Shown here: one piece after another, positions 44,346 to 56,953 of the stretch
How the letters are laid out: each line of letters opens with the position of its first letter
Numbering within the stretch: the first letter of the stretch is position 1
From: Thuidium tamariscinum
Taxonomy: Eukaryota; Streptophyta; Bryopsida; Hypnales; Thuidiaceae
NCBI GenBank assembly: GCA_947034885.2
Contig: OX344752.2
Location: forward strand, 19,863,386-19,927,385
Reading direction: 5' to 3'
Length of the DNA stretch: 64,000 nucleotides
Program-made: the position numbers and the translations under genes
Notes under the pieces: model-generated
What the model saw: the letters and a program-made list of their open reading frames with translations, nothing else
Told to the model about the DNA's origin: nothing
Database searches by the model: none

Positions 44346-47338
44346 CAACAACAAGAGCACAAAAGCTCCGCAGTGACCACAAAATACGAAAATGAGAACT
44401 GAAAGCAACCAAAATGATTGCAAGAACACCACGGTTTGGACACCAATCACTTGAAGAGGCACTGCAAATCACAGTTTGAAAGGCGGCATAACTTATACAC
44501 ACTTGGCACCGTGAATTCACTTCGACGGAAGTTGACAGGGTTCCTTCGAACTTTTGACAAGGAGTTGGAAAATTCTGCAAATCTGCAAGTGCGCAACTGC
44601 AATGCAATAGGAAACAGTATTCGTGAAAATTTGTAAGGAGTTGATGAGACAGAGTGAAGGGATTGCAGTGAGGCTCATGTGATCTTTACGGACCGCGTCC
44701 CCGGCGCTGGAAGCGCCGTAAAGGATTGGATCAGTGGCTGGAGGGCTTTTGGTTTTTATTCCAATCAAGCAATTGTGAGCTTTTCTTCAGGTGATGAGGC
44801 CGACAGGACCACGAAGTATCCAAAGCCACCAGTGGAAGACCAACTTATGAGGTCAGCATTGGGTGGGCAGGCAGTGTTTTTACTTTCATTTATTTTGGGC
44901 AATGCAGAAAGCAATTTTCAGAGGAATTGAGTGTCCATGTTAGATTTGCAATGGTCCATGTCACTTCAAACCACTCTCAAGATGACACATGTCACTTTTT
45001 TTTTCATAAATGACTTAATTTTTGCTGAATCTCTCCTTCATGTAAAATATGAATGGAGAATGCAAAATATGGTTGAACTTTAACTAATGCATTCAAAGGG
45101 TGTACAATAATTCAATGTTTTTTGTTTGGCTATCCATTGGACAAAGATTGTCACATTGACCCTTGCATTGACTTTGGTCTCTAATTTCATGTTTCCAAAT
45201 TCAAGTTTTCAAAATCCTATCTACACCAAAGCGTTTGTACATGACAGAAAACCTTACAATGTGTTTTTTCAGCATTACTTATTTTTAAAATTAAAAATTA
45301 AAAAAAAATACTATCAACATTCATAGTCACACTACACAAGACAAGGGTTGGTCAGACTAGTTAAATCCCCCCCCCTCCCTCCCTATCCAATTGGTTGGAT
45401 AGAAGTATTTTGATTTTAGATTTTTTAAAATTTAATTTAAATTTTTGTTTGTTTTGCTTGTGTATTATTGATTCAATGTTTTGTTTTTGTTTGATTTCTT
45501 GACCATTCACTATCTATAAACTAACATTATTGTCTACCTAGGATAAAGCATCATAGTTATACCATTTTTATTTCCATTTATTTTAGATAATGCAAAATGC
45601 AATTTTCAATGGAGGGATGAAGTTGTTTACATCTATCAAATACACATGAAATATGTAAAATATGGATGAAATTTAAAATTTTCATTCTAGAGGTGTACAT
45701 TTATCTAAAAAAGAATAGAATTGTCTTTAAAAAAACTATAGCAGTGTAGCAATTTCATTTGCTAAGAAAGGAAAAACAATTTGTCATCTATTTCTTTACA
45801 AGAAATTCTATCATTTCTATATGATAAGGCTAGTCAAGTAGTTATTGCTTTTTTTGAGATGATAGTGTATAGGTCATCAAACTTGTATATAAATTCTGGA
45901 AGCAGTACATGTGCTATCTTTTTTTATTTGAAGAAACTCAAAGCTTTGAAAAAATCATGAGAATTAGAAAAGATGAGAACTAGCATTTTCTAAGAAAAAA
46001 TTTGTTTTGTATTTGCACATCAAATGCAAAAGATTTACAAACTTGAATTCTCCTTCAATTCATACAACTCTCAACCCTAATCCAAAATTCAAATTTAATC
46101 AAAAAAAATCATGACAAGGGATTTTAGGCCTCTAATAGTTTTAGGAATGTTTCCTATAATTGTTTCAATGTTGTAGAGTAGCCACTATGAGTTTGAATTT
46201 TCAAATCTTAAAATAAATTTCAAAAATTTCAAAAGTATTCAAAAATTTCAAAAAGTATCCAAAAACTTAAAATATTTTTTTCTTTATTATTTTTTAATAG
46301 TTAAATTTTTTTTTATGATATAGCAATCTCTTGAGGCAACATCATCTAATTGCTAATGTAGAAAGTTCCCACAATCCAAACTCAAGGTCCCTTCTAATGA
46401 GGCTATGTATTTTGTACATTATATCCAAAAGAATCACATGATTATCTGAACTTTCCTTGAAATCAAGTAGATCTCAACTTCTTCTTCTCCTCTTTGGAAC
46501 AAACCACATAAAAGAATGAAGAAAAAGATACCCCTCAATACTAAAAAATCAAGATTTTCAATGGACATCCTTGTACAAAATCTTTAATAGAAAAATCACA
46601 ATCAATCATTTTCAAGATCAAATTTTTGATGCTAAAACTAGACTTCAAAAAGAATTTTTCAAAAATATAAACTACTAAAAATTGTAACTAGAAAAGGTTT
46701 TATTTAACTTCAAAGTATTGTTGACAACCAAATTTGGTGCCTTGGGCATTTAGGAATTAACCTTAAAACAATGAACTAGTCACTTTAGAAATCATCTATT
46801 TAGACACAATCTAAAAACTTTGCTTTAAAAAAATCTATAATCCCTTCATTGGAGATCAAATAATTATACAAGATCTCCCTATTTTGTACAAAATTCTAGT
46901 GATGAACATTTGCACCCTCGTTTTAATCACTAGTAGAAAGTGTTGTGTTTTTAGACAAGGGCGTGAATATGTGTTATGTTGAATGAAACATCACACACGT
47001 CTATTGTGCATGTCTAGAGAAATCCATCAAGTTTGACAAGCTAAAAACATAAGAAATTCTAGAAAAACATGCCGTGTTTTTAGAGCAACATCTTAGAAAA
47101 CATGAACAAAGAAGTTGTCAAAAGTAAGCCATTTGGCAGCCACGTAAGCGCCACGCATGCAAATAGTGCTACATGGGATTTTTGTTCACCTCACAAAAAT
47201 TTTAATATTGTTTTTAGCAATGTCAATTGAGACGTCTAGAAAAATTTTAGCTTTGTTTTTAACAACATCAACTTAGACACCTAGAAATTTTCTAAAACAT
47301 CAATTGGTGCATTCCACGGAGCAGGCAAGATTGGTGCA
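44346..47338. other. Upstream flank of TLC copy 2 and AT-rich repeats, no gene
   Basis: 44346-44650 aligns with the copy 1 upstream region. A short palindrome, CTTTACGG...CCGTAAAG, lies at 44685-44725. A segment around TTATTTTGGGCAATGCAGAA (44880) recurs degenerately at 45575. A terminus-like TTTAGGAATTAACC occurs at ~46750. Open frames are short and unconvincing. Confidence 0.4.
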
Positions 47339-47490
47339 AATTAATTAAATAATAATAATATTTTTTTATTATCAATTAATTAATTATGATTTAGTTCATT
47401 ATCAATTAATTAATCATTCAATTCATTCAATTAATTAATTATTCAGTTCATTATTAATTAATTATTAACTAATTAATTTGTTATTTACTT
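47339..47490. repeat. ATTAATTA-rich low-complexity tract
   Basis: Repeated TTAATTAATTA and TTCATTATCAATTAATT units. Confidence 0.8.
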
Positions 47491-47722
47491 GTAAGAATGA
47501 AGATGAAAGAGGTCATATTTATATCTATGGTCCGCCCTTGTGGAGACAAAAGATATGGGATAACTAGAATGAACTCAATGAAGAAACTTAACCATTGTAA
47601 ATGTTAGATGTTGTTATAGACATTGTTTCAAATGTTGTTTTAGATGTTGTTGCAAATATACGGATGTTGTATTTAACATATGGGTGTTTTTTCAAACAAT
47701 CTACTTTGAATTCAGTTCTTGT
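47491..47722. other. Short intergenic spacer
   Basis: Contains a small repeat around GATGTTGTT (AGATGTTGTTATAG, AATGTTGTTTTAG, GATGTTGTTGC). No gene. Confidence 0.35.
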
Positions 47723-48657
47723 TTAACCCTTTAAAGACCAACTGAAGTTGTGTTGTTTCAGCAACATAGTGATTTTAGGTAGCTCACTATAAATAGATTT
47801 TTCTTTTGTTTTCTTTAAAATTTTCAGGCTATATGAAAACAAGGTTTTTTCTTAATGCCTAGCACTTTTCAAAAACTTTGACTACATGGTTAAAAAATTC
47901 TTATATGATATGTAATTTTTTTTAATCAAGCAATTTGGGCAAATAAACAAAAATCACTTTTTTCATAAACAAAAATTTGGAATTGTTTTTTCAAATTTAT
48001 ACACGAGAGGAAATCTTTGAATCATTCTATTTTGATCAATGAGATGGAAGTTATGAGTTTTAGTTTTGGATAGTTATAGATTTTCTACTTTAAAATAAAC
48101 TTTGAAGTTCTTTATTTAACTCAAGTTTTCAATTTATCTTGAAAAAAATTTATTTCTTAGAGTTAGATTGTTTATTAAAACAGTAAAACCATTGGAATTG
48201 ATTTTTTAAAATTCCATAACTAAATTTTTAACAATGTATTATTTTGAATTGTTCTCTACTTCTTTTTATTTACTATTTTTTTCCTATATGTTGTACAATT
48301 CCAAATGATCTTAAAATTTTCAAGCATGTAGATAGCTTGCCTTTAAAAATGAATCCAAAAAAGCACCAACAACATGGAGAATTTTTCTTACAAATGTGAC
48401 CTTGGAAACCGTAGCTTCTTTGTTTTTTGGGGGGTCAAAAAAGAATTTTTATCAATTCAAATGCTAATATCTTGCAATCTAAATAGTGGAATATTTTGAA
48501 TTTTTTTCCCCACATCTTCTCAAATCAACACACAACAAGATTGTATGGTTACATATTTCTAAAAATATTTTTTTCCTAAAATTTGGTATTTGTACTAAGA
48601 ATGGCTAATTTTAGAGAGGTTTTGGCAAAAACATAGTCAAGAAATTTTAGGGGTTAA
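47723..48657. mobile_element. TTAA-flanked piggyBac-like element, second copy
   Basis: TTAACCCTTTAAAGACC at the left, TTTTAGGGGTTAA at the right, ~935 bp as in the copy at 20216. The inside shares the degenerate AT-rich body. No transposase. Confidence 0.75.
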
Positions 48658-48719
48658 TATATCCCATATGAGTTATTGCACAATGGGGTCCCAATGAAAA
48701 TGGCATTTTGGGATTCGCA

Positions 48720-49250
48720 GTGAAAATAATTTCAGCTTTGTCAACTTTGATAGCCTTCCAAAGATCCGAGACCTCAAAAATTGATATTTTCCTATGAAAT
48801 TTCTTACAACATCATTTGTAAGTGAATAACATGCATGTCAAATTTCAATGCCAAAATTTTTTTTTAAAAAAATTCAAAATCTACCAACATGTGTAGCGGT
48901 GAAAAACATTTTACTACTTCCAACTTTGATACCCTCCCAAGGATTGAGTTTTTCTTTTAGCAATGAAATTATTGGCATGAAATAAAATCTATGTTTTTAA
49001 TATGTGTGAAAAATTTCAAGGTCAAAAGATTAATTTAAAAAAAGATCTTTGAAATCTCCCAATATGCATAGTTTTGAGAAAATTTTAACAATTGCCAACT
49101 TTGACACCCTCCCATGGGCTAAAAAATTGGTTTCTTACCATGAATTTTTATTTTGTGAAGTTAGCTCTATGTTGATAATACGTATTCTAAATTTCAAGTT
49201 CAAAAGATTAATTTACATCTACAATCTTAAGAACCTCATGATGAAACATT
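48720..49250. repeat. Degenerate ~175-bp tandem repeat, three units
   Basis: CAACTTTGATAGCCTTCCA (48742), CCAACTTTGATACCCTCCCA (48920) and CCAACTTTGACACCCTCCCA (49095) each head a unit that continues with CATGAAAT-like and AAGATTAATTTA blocks. Confidence 0.7.
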
Positions 49251-50971
49251 AAAATCTTTCAATCCATAGGTGGTATGTTGTGTTTTCTTCTCCTAAGTAA
49301 TATCTAACATCTCATTGCTTAGTTTGTATGGATACATAAATAAAAAATTTAATGTAGCCTATTATAAAGTGAAGTTGTTGTACACTTAAAAGGCAATACC
49401 TAGAAGCTTAAGAAGGCTTCAGCCAAAAAACTGTTCAAGTGGGTCAAAAATAGGGAATAATTTTGAAATTTTACCTTTTGTGCCCATCCATGTTATTTCA
49501 GAAAAAGAAGATGCGTAAGAACTACCCCTCTACAGTGTTGGAAGCTTGATCAGCGTTTTACCCCCCCCTCCCTAGGTGCTTTTCTGAACTTACCTGTAGT
49601 AGAGGCAGCCCTGCTGCCGACGTGGCAGTGACCTATTCTGAAGTGCGTTAAAGAAAACACAACTATATTTTAGCATGTGTTGTGTGCAACAGGGATGTTA
49701 CACAGAACAGAAACTCGTTTTTCTAATGACATGCAGTCGTTCAAGAAAACATCGAACTGAATTATTTTTTTTGAGTCCAATATTCCATCTTCCACATTAT
49801 GTCTTCATAAATTGCCTTGTTTTCTTCAAACATCCAAAAAAGCAGGGCTTTCTACTAGTGATCATTGTGTGATACAACCACAAGATGATAAGTGTCTCTT
49901 TTCAAAAAAAATTGACTTAAAATTATGTGGAATCTAACCTTCATGGAAGATTACCTACATTTTAGAGTTATCTTCATCTTTTCATAATTGCAAACATCAA
50001 AATATAAATTATATGATTTTCTTAATTAAATGTAGATAAATAAGTTTGTCAATTAATGGTCAATATGTCCTTTGCAAGTTATTAACATCCAATTGAATTG
50101 CTCTTAGATGACTATTGTTGCTCTAATTCCTAAAGTTCCAAAGTCCCTACAACAAAGTCTTGGGATTTCAAGCATGCCTATGTAATCACAATTATTGACA
50201 TAGTTTTTTGAATTTTCGTTAAAGATAGAAAATGAGACTAGCTTCTAGAGATTATATTTTTTCTTCAATCAATGCCTAGAAGCAAAGGTTATGTCATTTC
50301 AAGTCCATAATGTCACTCAAAGGACACACCTAAAAAAATCATGAAAGATTGAATTTTTTGTAATTATTAAATTTTTTTCCAAAGATTATATTTTTGTCTA
50401 AATTTGAAGCTTTAATTCATTCTATTTGGACTAGTTCTTAGAAAATTATGGACAATCATTCTTTTAGGCAATCTAAGCATCTTTAGGATAAATTAATCTA
50501 TGAAATTTGTTTTTGAATGAAAATTTTAAAATTATTCAAAAAAAATTGTTAGACTAGACAAGGTTTGCTTACTAGAGCAATTTCACCATTGGTATTATTG
50601 TGTTGTGATTCTATCTTAAAGCTATTAATGGTTTAGTTTTTCCTTCAATCTTCAACCTCCTTCTACTTAATAATTTTTTAATGAGTGAAATTTTTTCTTC
50701 AATTTTTAGCTTAATTCTTCAAAATAAAAAATTAGAAAAACAAATTTAATAGTGCAAAAATTTGAAGTTAAGAAGATTTCAAGCCAAAAAATCCAATTGA
50801 ATAAAGTATAAAAAAAACTTCTTTTCTTCACTTCAAGTACAAATATCTTGCAATCTATACAGTCAAAGTTTTCTTGAATATTCTTCCACATATTTTAATA
50901 CTAGCCTAGTACAAGACCCAATTGTTAGATATGTAAAAAAAAAAAATTTAAGTTTTTTGCCCTTCATGATA
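49251..50971. other. Intergenic; carries the left part of a degraded TTAA-type element
   Basis: 49480-49660 has a GC-richer patch (TACCCCCCCCTCCCTAGG) with no gene. From ~50280 the body matches the interiors of the TTAA elements at 20216 and 61797, continuing to the copia insertion point and resuming at 56020. So the copia element sits inside an older TTAA-type element. Confidence 0.45.
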
Positions 50972-50976
50972 GAAAT

Positions 50977-51178
50977 TGTTGCGAAGGAAGCAGAGCATAG
51001 ATACAGAAAATATATAATGCAAATAAGAAGTTCTCAAAGTAATAATCATAAGTGTTACATGATCATACATTTATATAGGAAGTATCACTAGTAGTGTCAC
51101 TAGTAGTGAGATCTACTCTTATCTTATCCTAAGTCTCACTTAACCTAAGTTAACTAGGATCGTTATCTTATCTCAACA
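50977..51178 (-). repeat. 3' LTR of the Ty1/copia element
   Basis: 202 bp bounded by TGTTG...CAACA. It differs from the other LTR at two positions (near 51002 and 51079). A purine-rich tract, GAGGAGGAG on the minus strand, abuts it internally and is the likely polypurine tract. Confidence 0.95.
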
Positions 51179-51269
51179 CTCCTCCTCGATCCTGGGTTAC
51201 CTCATTAAAAAACTTAACTGTGACAAAAACCTTTATAAGGAAAATTCACAAAAAGAAAAAGAGCGTAAC

Positions 51270-54200
51270 CTAATGTGTAACTAGATCTTGAAGAGATCTC
51301 ATGCCAGCTTCTTGAACCAATCGTCTGTGAGTGTAAGCAGGGAGTGCCTTTGTAAGTATGTCAGCAATATTGTTGGAGGATTGAACTTTCTTCACTTCAA
51401 TTTCTCCTGATTCAATAAGGTCTTGGGTAAATCCAAAGATTTGTGGACTAATGTGCTTCGTTCGATCAGCCTTGATGAATCCACCTGTAACTTGCGCCAC
51501 ACATGCTGCATTATCTTCAAAAATCGTTGTTGGTTGTGTATTGTGGCTGAGTTCACATTGATCTGAAATGATCTTGTCAATTGTCCGCAACCAAACTACT
51601 TCTCTTGTCGCTTCATGGAATGCGATTAACTCCGCATGGTTGGTTGATGTTGCAGTCACTGTTTGTTTCACAGACTTCCATGATATGGGTGCGTTGTTAC
51701 GTAGGAAGATATAACCTGTCTGGGACTTGCCCGTGTTTTCATCTGACTTGAAACCAGCATCTGCATATCCAACTAAATTTGATGGTCCAGTCTTTGTATA
51801 ATGAAGTCCTAAGTCTTCTGTTCCGCGAAGATACCTAAACAAATGTTTGACTCCATTCCAATGTCGCATCGTGGGCCTCTGACTATGCCGAGCTAACACG
51901 CTTGTTGCAAATAATATATCTGGTCGAGTATATGTAGATAAATATAACAAAGCTCCGACTGCTGTGAGGTACCGTTTGCTATCATATACCTCCTCCTCCT
52001 CGCAAGGTCGGTATGGGTCATCATTTGTCTTGCTTCGACCGATCATGGGAGCAGATAAAGGATTTGCTTGGTCCATCTTGAAATTCTTGAGCAACCGTTG
52101 AGTATACGCAGTTTGGTGAAGAAATATACTTCCATTGGGCAAATGTGTAATCTCTAAACCAAGACAAAAAGAAGTGCGGCCAAGTAGTTTCATTTCAAAA
52201 TGAGTTGTTAGTAATGTTACCGTTTGGCGGCAAGTGGAGGGCGTACCTATAAGGTTGAGATCATCAACATAAATGGCAATTATCACAAATTCGTGAGCAT
52301 CCTTCAAAGTGAATATACACGGAAGGGTAGGGTCGTGCCGGAACTTGTGGTATAGCAAGAAATCTCTCAAATGTTTATACCACATGCGACCTGCTTGTTT
52401 TAATCCATAAAGAGCTCGTTGTAGCTTGAGGCCAGAATACTTGCCCGAAGAATCAGCCGAAGGGGGCGTAGGCAAGAAATCAAGAGGAGGCCTTATATAA
52501 ATTGTGGCATCTAAATTTCCATAAAGGTAAGCTGTCACAACGTCTAGAAGCGTGGTTTCCAAAGAATGTTGTACAGCTAGGCCAAGTAGATATCTAAAGG
52601 TAGTGGCATCCATAACAGGAGAATAAGTAAAGGTAAAATCAATGCCAGGACGTTGATTGAATCCTTGAGCCACTAATCGTACTTTGAATCGGACTATTTG
52701 TCCTTGGGTATTACGTTTCCGAGTAAAAATCAACTTGTATCCTATGGGTTTAGTAGGAAGGTTGGTCAACAAAGGACCAAAGACTTCATGTTTTCTAAGG
52801 GAAGAATATTCGGCAGCAAGTGCAACTTGCCACTTTGGCCAGTCAGGGCTAGATTTTGCTTCATCTAACGTGAGTGGATCAGGATCATCACTAAGTATCC
52901 GAGTAATGAAGGCGGTCACGGATGAACCATCTTCAGGGAAAGAAGAAAATTGTGAATTATCATCAGGTGAGAAAAGTGCATCACTATGTAAGGTGACATG
53001 ATGAGGGCGAGGTTTCTTAGATATAGAAGCAGTAGGATCAATCGTACGCTTAGAAGGAATGACACTAATGGGGATAAGTCCTGTGCCAGGGAGAGGATTT
53101 CGAGTAATTCGGGGACCATCACTAAAGCCATCTGGTAGTTTGTCTGCAAGGGATTGTAAATGAATAAGTTTCTTGACCTCAGACTCAACTAAGGCTGTGC
53201 GGGGGTCAGGGTTTTGAATGATGGTTTCAGGTGCCCAAAAATCTAAAGCAGGGGACTTGACATTGGGTAGAGAAGGGAAACTATACTCTTCAAAATGACA
53301 ATTGGAAAATCTAGCATGTAGGAGAGTGCCTGATGAAGGTGAAACATATCGAATGATGCTAGGGGAATCAAAACCAACATAGATCCCTTCCTGACGGTGA
53401 CTACCTATCGTTTTCCTATGAGGTTCAGAAACTGGAATCCATACTCTACAGCCAAATACACGAAAATGGAAAACATTGGGGACGCGTCCAGATATTAACT
53501 CGAAAGAAGACTGAGTATTGAGCAAGGTAGGACGAAACCTGAGTAATGTAGCTGCATGTAGAACTGCATGTCCCCACATTGTAGGAGGCAACTTGGCATG
53601 GATCAATAAAGGCCGAGTGATGAGTTGAATCTTCTTGATATATGCCTCCGCCAATCCATTTTGTGAATGTTCATATGGGACAGAGTATGTAAGTGAAATC
53701 CCATTAGTAGTACAATAATCCTCAAAGGCATGAGAGCGAAATTCTTGGGCATTGTCCATCCTCAAACTCTTCACAGGATAGTCCGGATGATGAGTCCGAA
53801 ACTTAATAATTATAGCTAGAAGCTTTGAAAACACCATGTTTCGGGTGCTAAGCAGGGATACCTCCGAGTGTTTGCCTAAAGCATCAACAAGCACAAGAAA
53901 ATATCGAAATGGTCCAGAAGATGGAGTAATTGGTCCGCATACATCACCTTGTAGACGCTGTAACATAGGAGGGAGTTCCGTTGGTAGCTTCCAATGTGAA
54001 GGGCGCTTAATAAGCTTTCCTTGTGAACATGCCGCGCAGCTCCCAACCTTGTCAGCATCACTGGTGCACAAATTGTGTCCTTCCAACAAAGGTAACATCC
54101 TCCTCAACATAGTGGTGCCTGGATGGCCCAACTAACTATGCCACAATCCAGTCTATGCTGTAGAGGGGGGTATCAAAGCAGAGTTGCTCTCACATACTAG

Positions 54201-55730
54201 TCCATCGACTCCTGCTTTCGCAGTGGCAAGGGACTGTCGGCCTTGCCTGAGTTCCCGGTACTCTTCATCATCTCCTACCGAAGTAGAGAAGTGGAAAGCT
54301 GACTCCTTAGGAGGGCTTATCAATAACTCGTATAGGCCAGTAACTCCTGCGTTAGCGGTGGCAAGGAGTTGCTGACTTTGCCTGAGTTCCAATACTTCTT
54401 TATGGTCATCCAATGCAGTGGAGACATCCATCCTATTAGCCCGTAAATCACGGTAGCTGATCAGGCTCCGGGGGGCATCAGGGGCATACATTGCTTTTTC
54501 ACACACGAGGGGGGTCCTCCCAGGCAATACTATAGTTGCCTGGCCCTCTCGGAACCAAAAGTTCCGACTTCCAGCAATTGTGACGATATCACAAGTCTGC
54601 CAGGTTCTATCACGGCTAGCAAACGTGAAATATTTCGGATCTCTAAGAATTGTATGTGTCGTGGCACTATCGATAAGAGCTATATCTGTAGGAGCTAACT
54701 CTTTGGAGATATGCACCATGTAATTTTCGATATTTACATTGGAAGAGGAAGGAGCGTCGAGCGAATGAGCCTCTCTCTTTTCATTTCTAAACTTCTCTAA
54801 CTCTTTGTACATACTAACGTAGTACTCAGGAGTGCGGCAGTATCGAGCAATATGCCCTTTACGACCACACTTGTGACAAGTACGATCGTCACATGAAAAT
54901 GATGACTTCCTATCGAAGGTTCTATCAGAAGATCTATCATTCAATTGAGAAGAGCGATAATCACGATTAGAAAAACGATCTGAGTATCGAGAGACTCTAT
55001 TAGAGGAGGGTCTATAAGAGTTTGACTTATCTCTAGGGTGTTGCCGATTTGGCAACCGTTGTTGTTGTTTCCTTGTTCCTCGTGGTTGTTGCCTCGAGAT
55101 CTCAGAAGTGTGAGCCTCTCGAGCGGGTTTTGCTTCTGCGTTTTTAAGTAGAAGCTGTTGCTGTTTTTCAGCAAGCAAGAGATAAGACATTAGTTCGGAA
55201 TGTGTCGTAAACTTTATATTCCTATACTGCTGAGCTAAGAGGGCAGAAGCCGGAGGAAAAGTGGATAGGGTTTTATCTATGAGCTCCCTATCTGTAATCC
55301 TATCTCCACAAAGACGAAGTTGAGCAGTAATACGATGCAATTCAGCATTGAAGGAAAGGAAATCAGGGAAATCAAGAACACGAAGAGCAATCCAATCATT
55401 TCGAGCTTGGGGAAGAAAGATAGTGCGTTCATGATAAAACCGAGCATGAAGTTGACGCCATAGCTCCGCCGGGTTGTCAACTTGGATGTATTGCTGTCGA
55501 AGAGAGGTGTGAAGGTGGCGGCGAAGAACAAGCAAAGCTTTCCACTTGGATGACATTGGAAAATCCGCCTCTGGTTCATCATCGATCGCATCGTCCAACT
55601 CCTTCGAATAAAAGTACGCTTTCACATCTATACTCCACTCCATGTAATTGCTACCATCGGCTTCAAGAGCATCAAACAAAAGTGGTTGTACCCGGGAGCT
55701 ACTCTCCCGCGCTGACTTCTTATCCGCCAT
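51270..55730 (-). pseudogene. Copia gag-pol polyprotein broken by two in-frame TAG codons
   Basis: A single frame starting MADKKSARESS at 55730 (an upstream ATG-less extension is ignored). In order: gag with zinc knuckle CHKCGRKGHIARYC (C2HC), aspartic protease with IALIDSATTHT, GAG-pre-integrase, integrase (GDVCGP, RMDNAQEF and SQNGLAE carrying D, D, E), reverse transcriptase with YVDD, and RNase H with GYADAGFK and STNHAELIAF. The order integrase before reverse transcriptase defines Ty1/copia. TAG at 54155-54153 and TAG at 54134-54132 interrupt it, 21 bases apart, inside the pre-integrase LWH...LGHPG motif. The rest is open to the stop near 51270. This copy could move only with help, unless the stops are read through. 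Confidence 0.9.
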
Positions 55731-55812
55731 AACTATCGTAGCTAAAGACAATAGCAAAAAAGAAAAGAGAAAAAGAGAATAGCAAAACGAGAGACAAATC
55801 GTGCTGATAACA

Positions 55813-56014
55813 TGTTGCGAAGGAAGCAGAGCATAGACACAGAAAATATATAATGCAAATAAGAAGTTCTCAAAGTAATAATCATAAGTGTTACATGATC
55901 ATACATTTATATAGAAAGTATCACTAGTAGTGTCACTAGTAGTGAGATCTACTCTTATCTTATCCTAAGTCTCACTTAACCTAAGTTAACTAGGATCGTT
56001 ATCTTATCTCAACA
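55813..56014 (-). repeat. 5' LTR of the Ty1/copia element
   Basis: 202 bp, TG...CA ends, ~99% identical to the 3' LTR. It contains the direct repeat CACTAGTAGTGTCACTAGTA and AT-rich ATTTATATAGAAAG, a possible promoter core (opposite strand). Confidence 0.95.
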
Positions 56015-56019
56015 GAAAT

Positions 56020-56724
56020 GGTAGTTCTAAGTGTGTTTTTAATAGAAAAAAGGCCTCAAGACTTGAATGTCTAAGGTAAATACATCCAATTGTGACACTT
56101 TTTGCTCTCAAACCTTTAATTTTGAATTTAAATGAACATTTTGATGACTTCTAAAAAAGCCCTACAACTTCTCAAAAGTTATTAATGAGAAGTGAAGTGT
56201 AGTTCTACACAAGATGCCTTACATTTTCCACTTAAAAATTTCAAAAATAGTATTAAAGAGTTGGAAAATTACAAAACCATTACAATATTGTTGCATTTTA
56301 TAAACCATCTCACCAAATGTTTTTATTCATTTGACCATAACCCATGAACAATGCGGCAGACATATTATGTCCGATGGATGACAAAAGTATATGTTGTTGA
56401 ATGAAGAAAAGACGTTTTTCATCCAATTTTTTTTGGATTGGAATTAGGAAGATGTATACAATAGTAGGGAGTAAGAAATAGCCTCATTGATTGTGGTATT
56501 ATTTTTGGGTAATCCAAATTCTAAGAAGATGGCTGAGAGATTTAGAAGACAATGTTAGGATGTTATATTGCCCTCCTTCCAATTTTCAGCAAGGCATCAT
56601 GCATTGTTGGATTTTCCATATTTATACAACCATTTTATATTCTCCGGGCACTATGCTTGTTCATCGACGTGGACACTGTGTGCAGAATGCTTTATCCCAC
56701 AGTGATCGGTCTGTTGTTCAAGGG
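56020..56724. other. Right part of the split TTAA-type element, then intergenic
   Basis: 56020-56090 continues the sequence interrupted by copia (AATGGTAGTTCTAAGTGTG, as in the element ends near 21100 and 62665). The rest is AT-rich. No gene supported; a short plus-strand frame at 56491-56772 crosses into the next MITE. Confidence 0.45.
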
Positions 56725-56953
56725 TTAACCCTTAAACGATGCCCAAGCCATTTTTTGGTCGATGAACTTTAGGGAATCTTTCTATGTAGGACAGAATTGC
56801 AATCATTCATCCTCAGAATTAGAGGTGGAAAAGGAAGATCTTCTATAGTACTTTGACTTCCAACGTGTGTTTTTAGATTTTTTTGAACCAATGATTCCCA
56901 CGGTATCAAAATTCCTCAATTCCACGGCCACTGGCTCGTCTTTTAGGGGTTAA
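56725..56953. mobile_element. 229-bp TTAA-flanked MITE
   Basis: TTAACCCTTAAACGATGCCC at the left, GTCTTTTAGGGGTTAA at the right. A short relative of the ~0.93-kb TTAA family, with a different interior. Confidence 0.75.

Larger units (their letters stand above)
50977..56014 (-). mobile_element. Ty1/copia LTR retrotransposon, 5,038 bp
   Basis: Complete element: two 202-bp LTRs, gag-pol on the minus strand and a 5-bp target duplication GAAAT (50972-50976 and 56015-56019). The primer-binding region next to the 5' LTR reads TGTTATCAGCACG on the minus strand, which resembles initiator-Met-tRNA-type sites of plant copia elements. Only two LTR differences argue for a young insertion. It lies within an older TTAA-type element. 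Confidence 0.95.
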
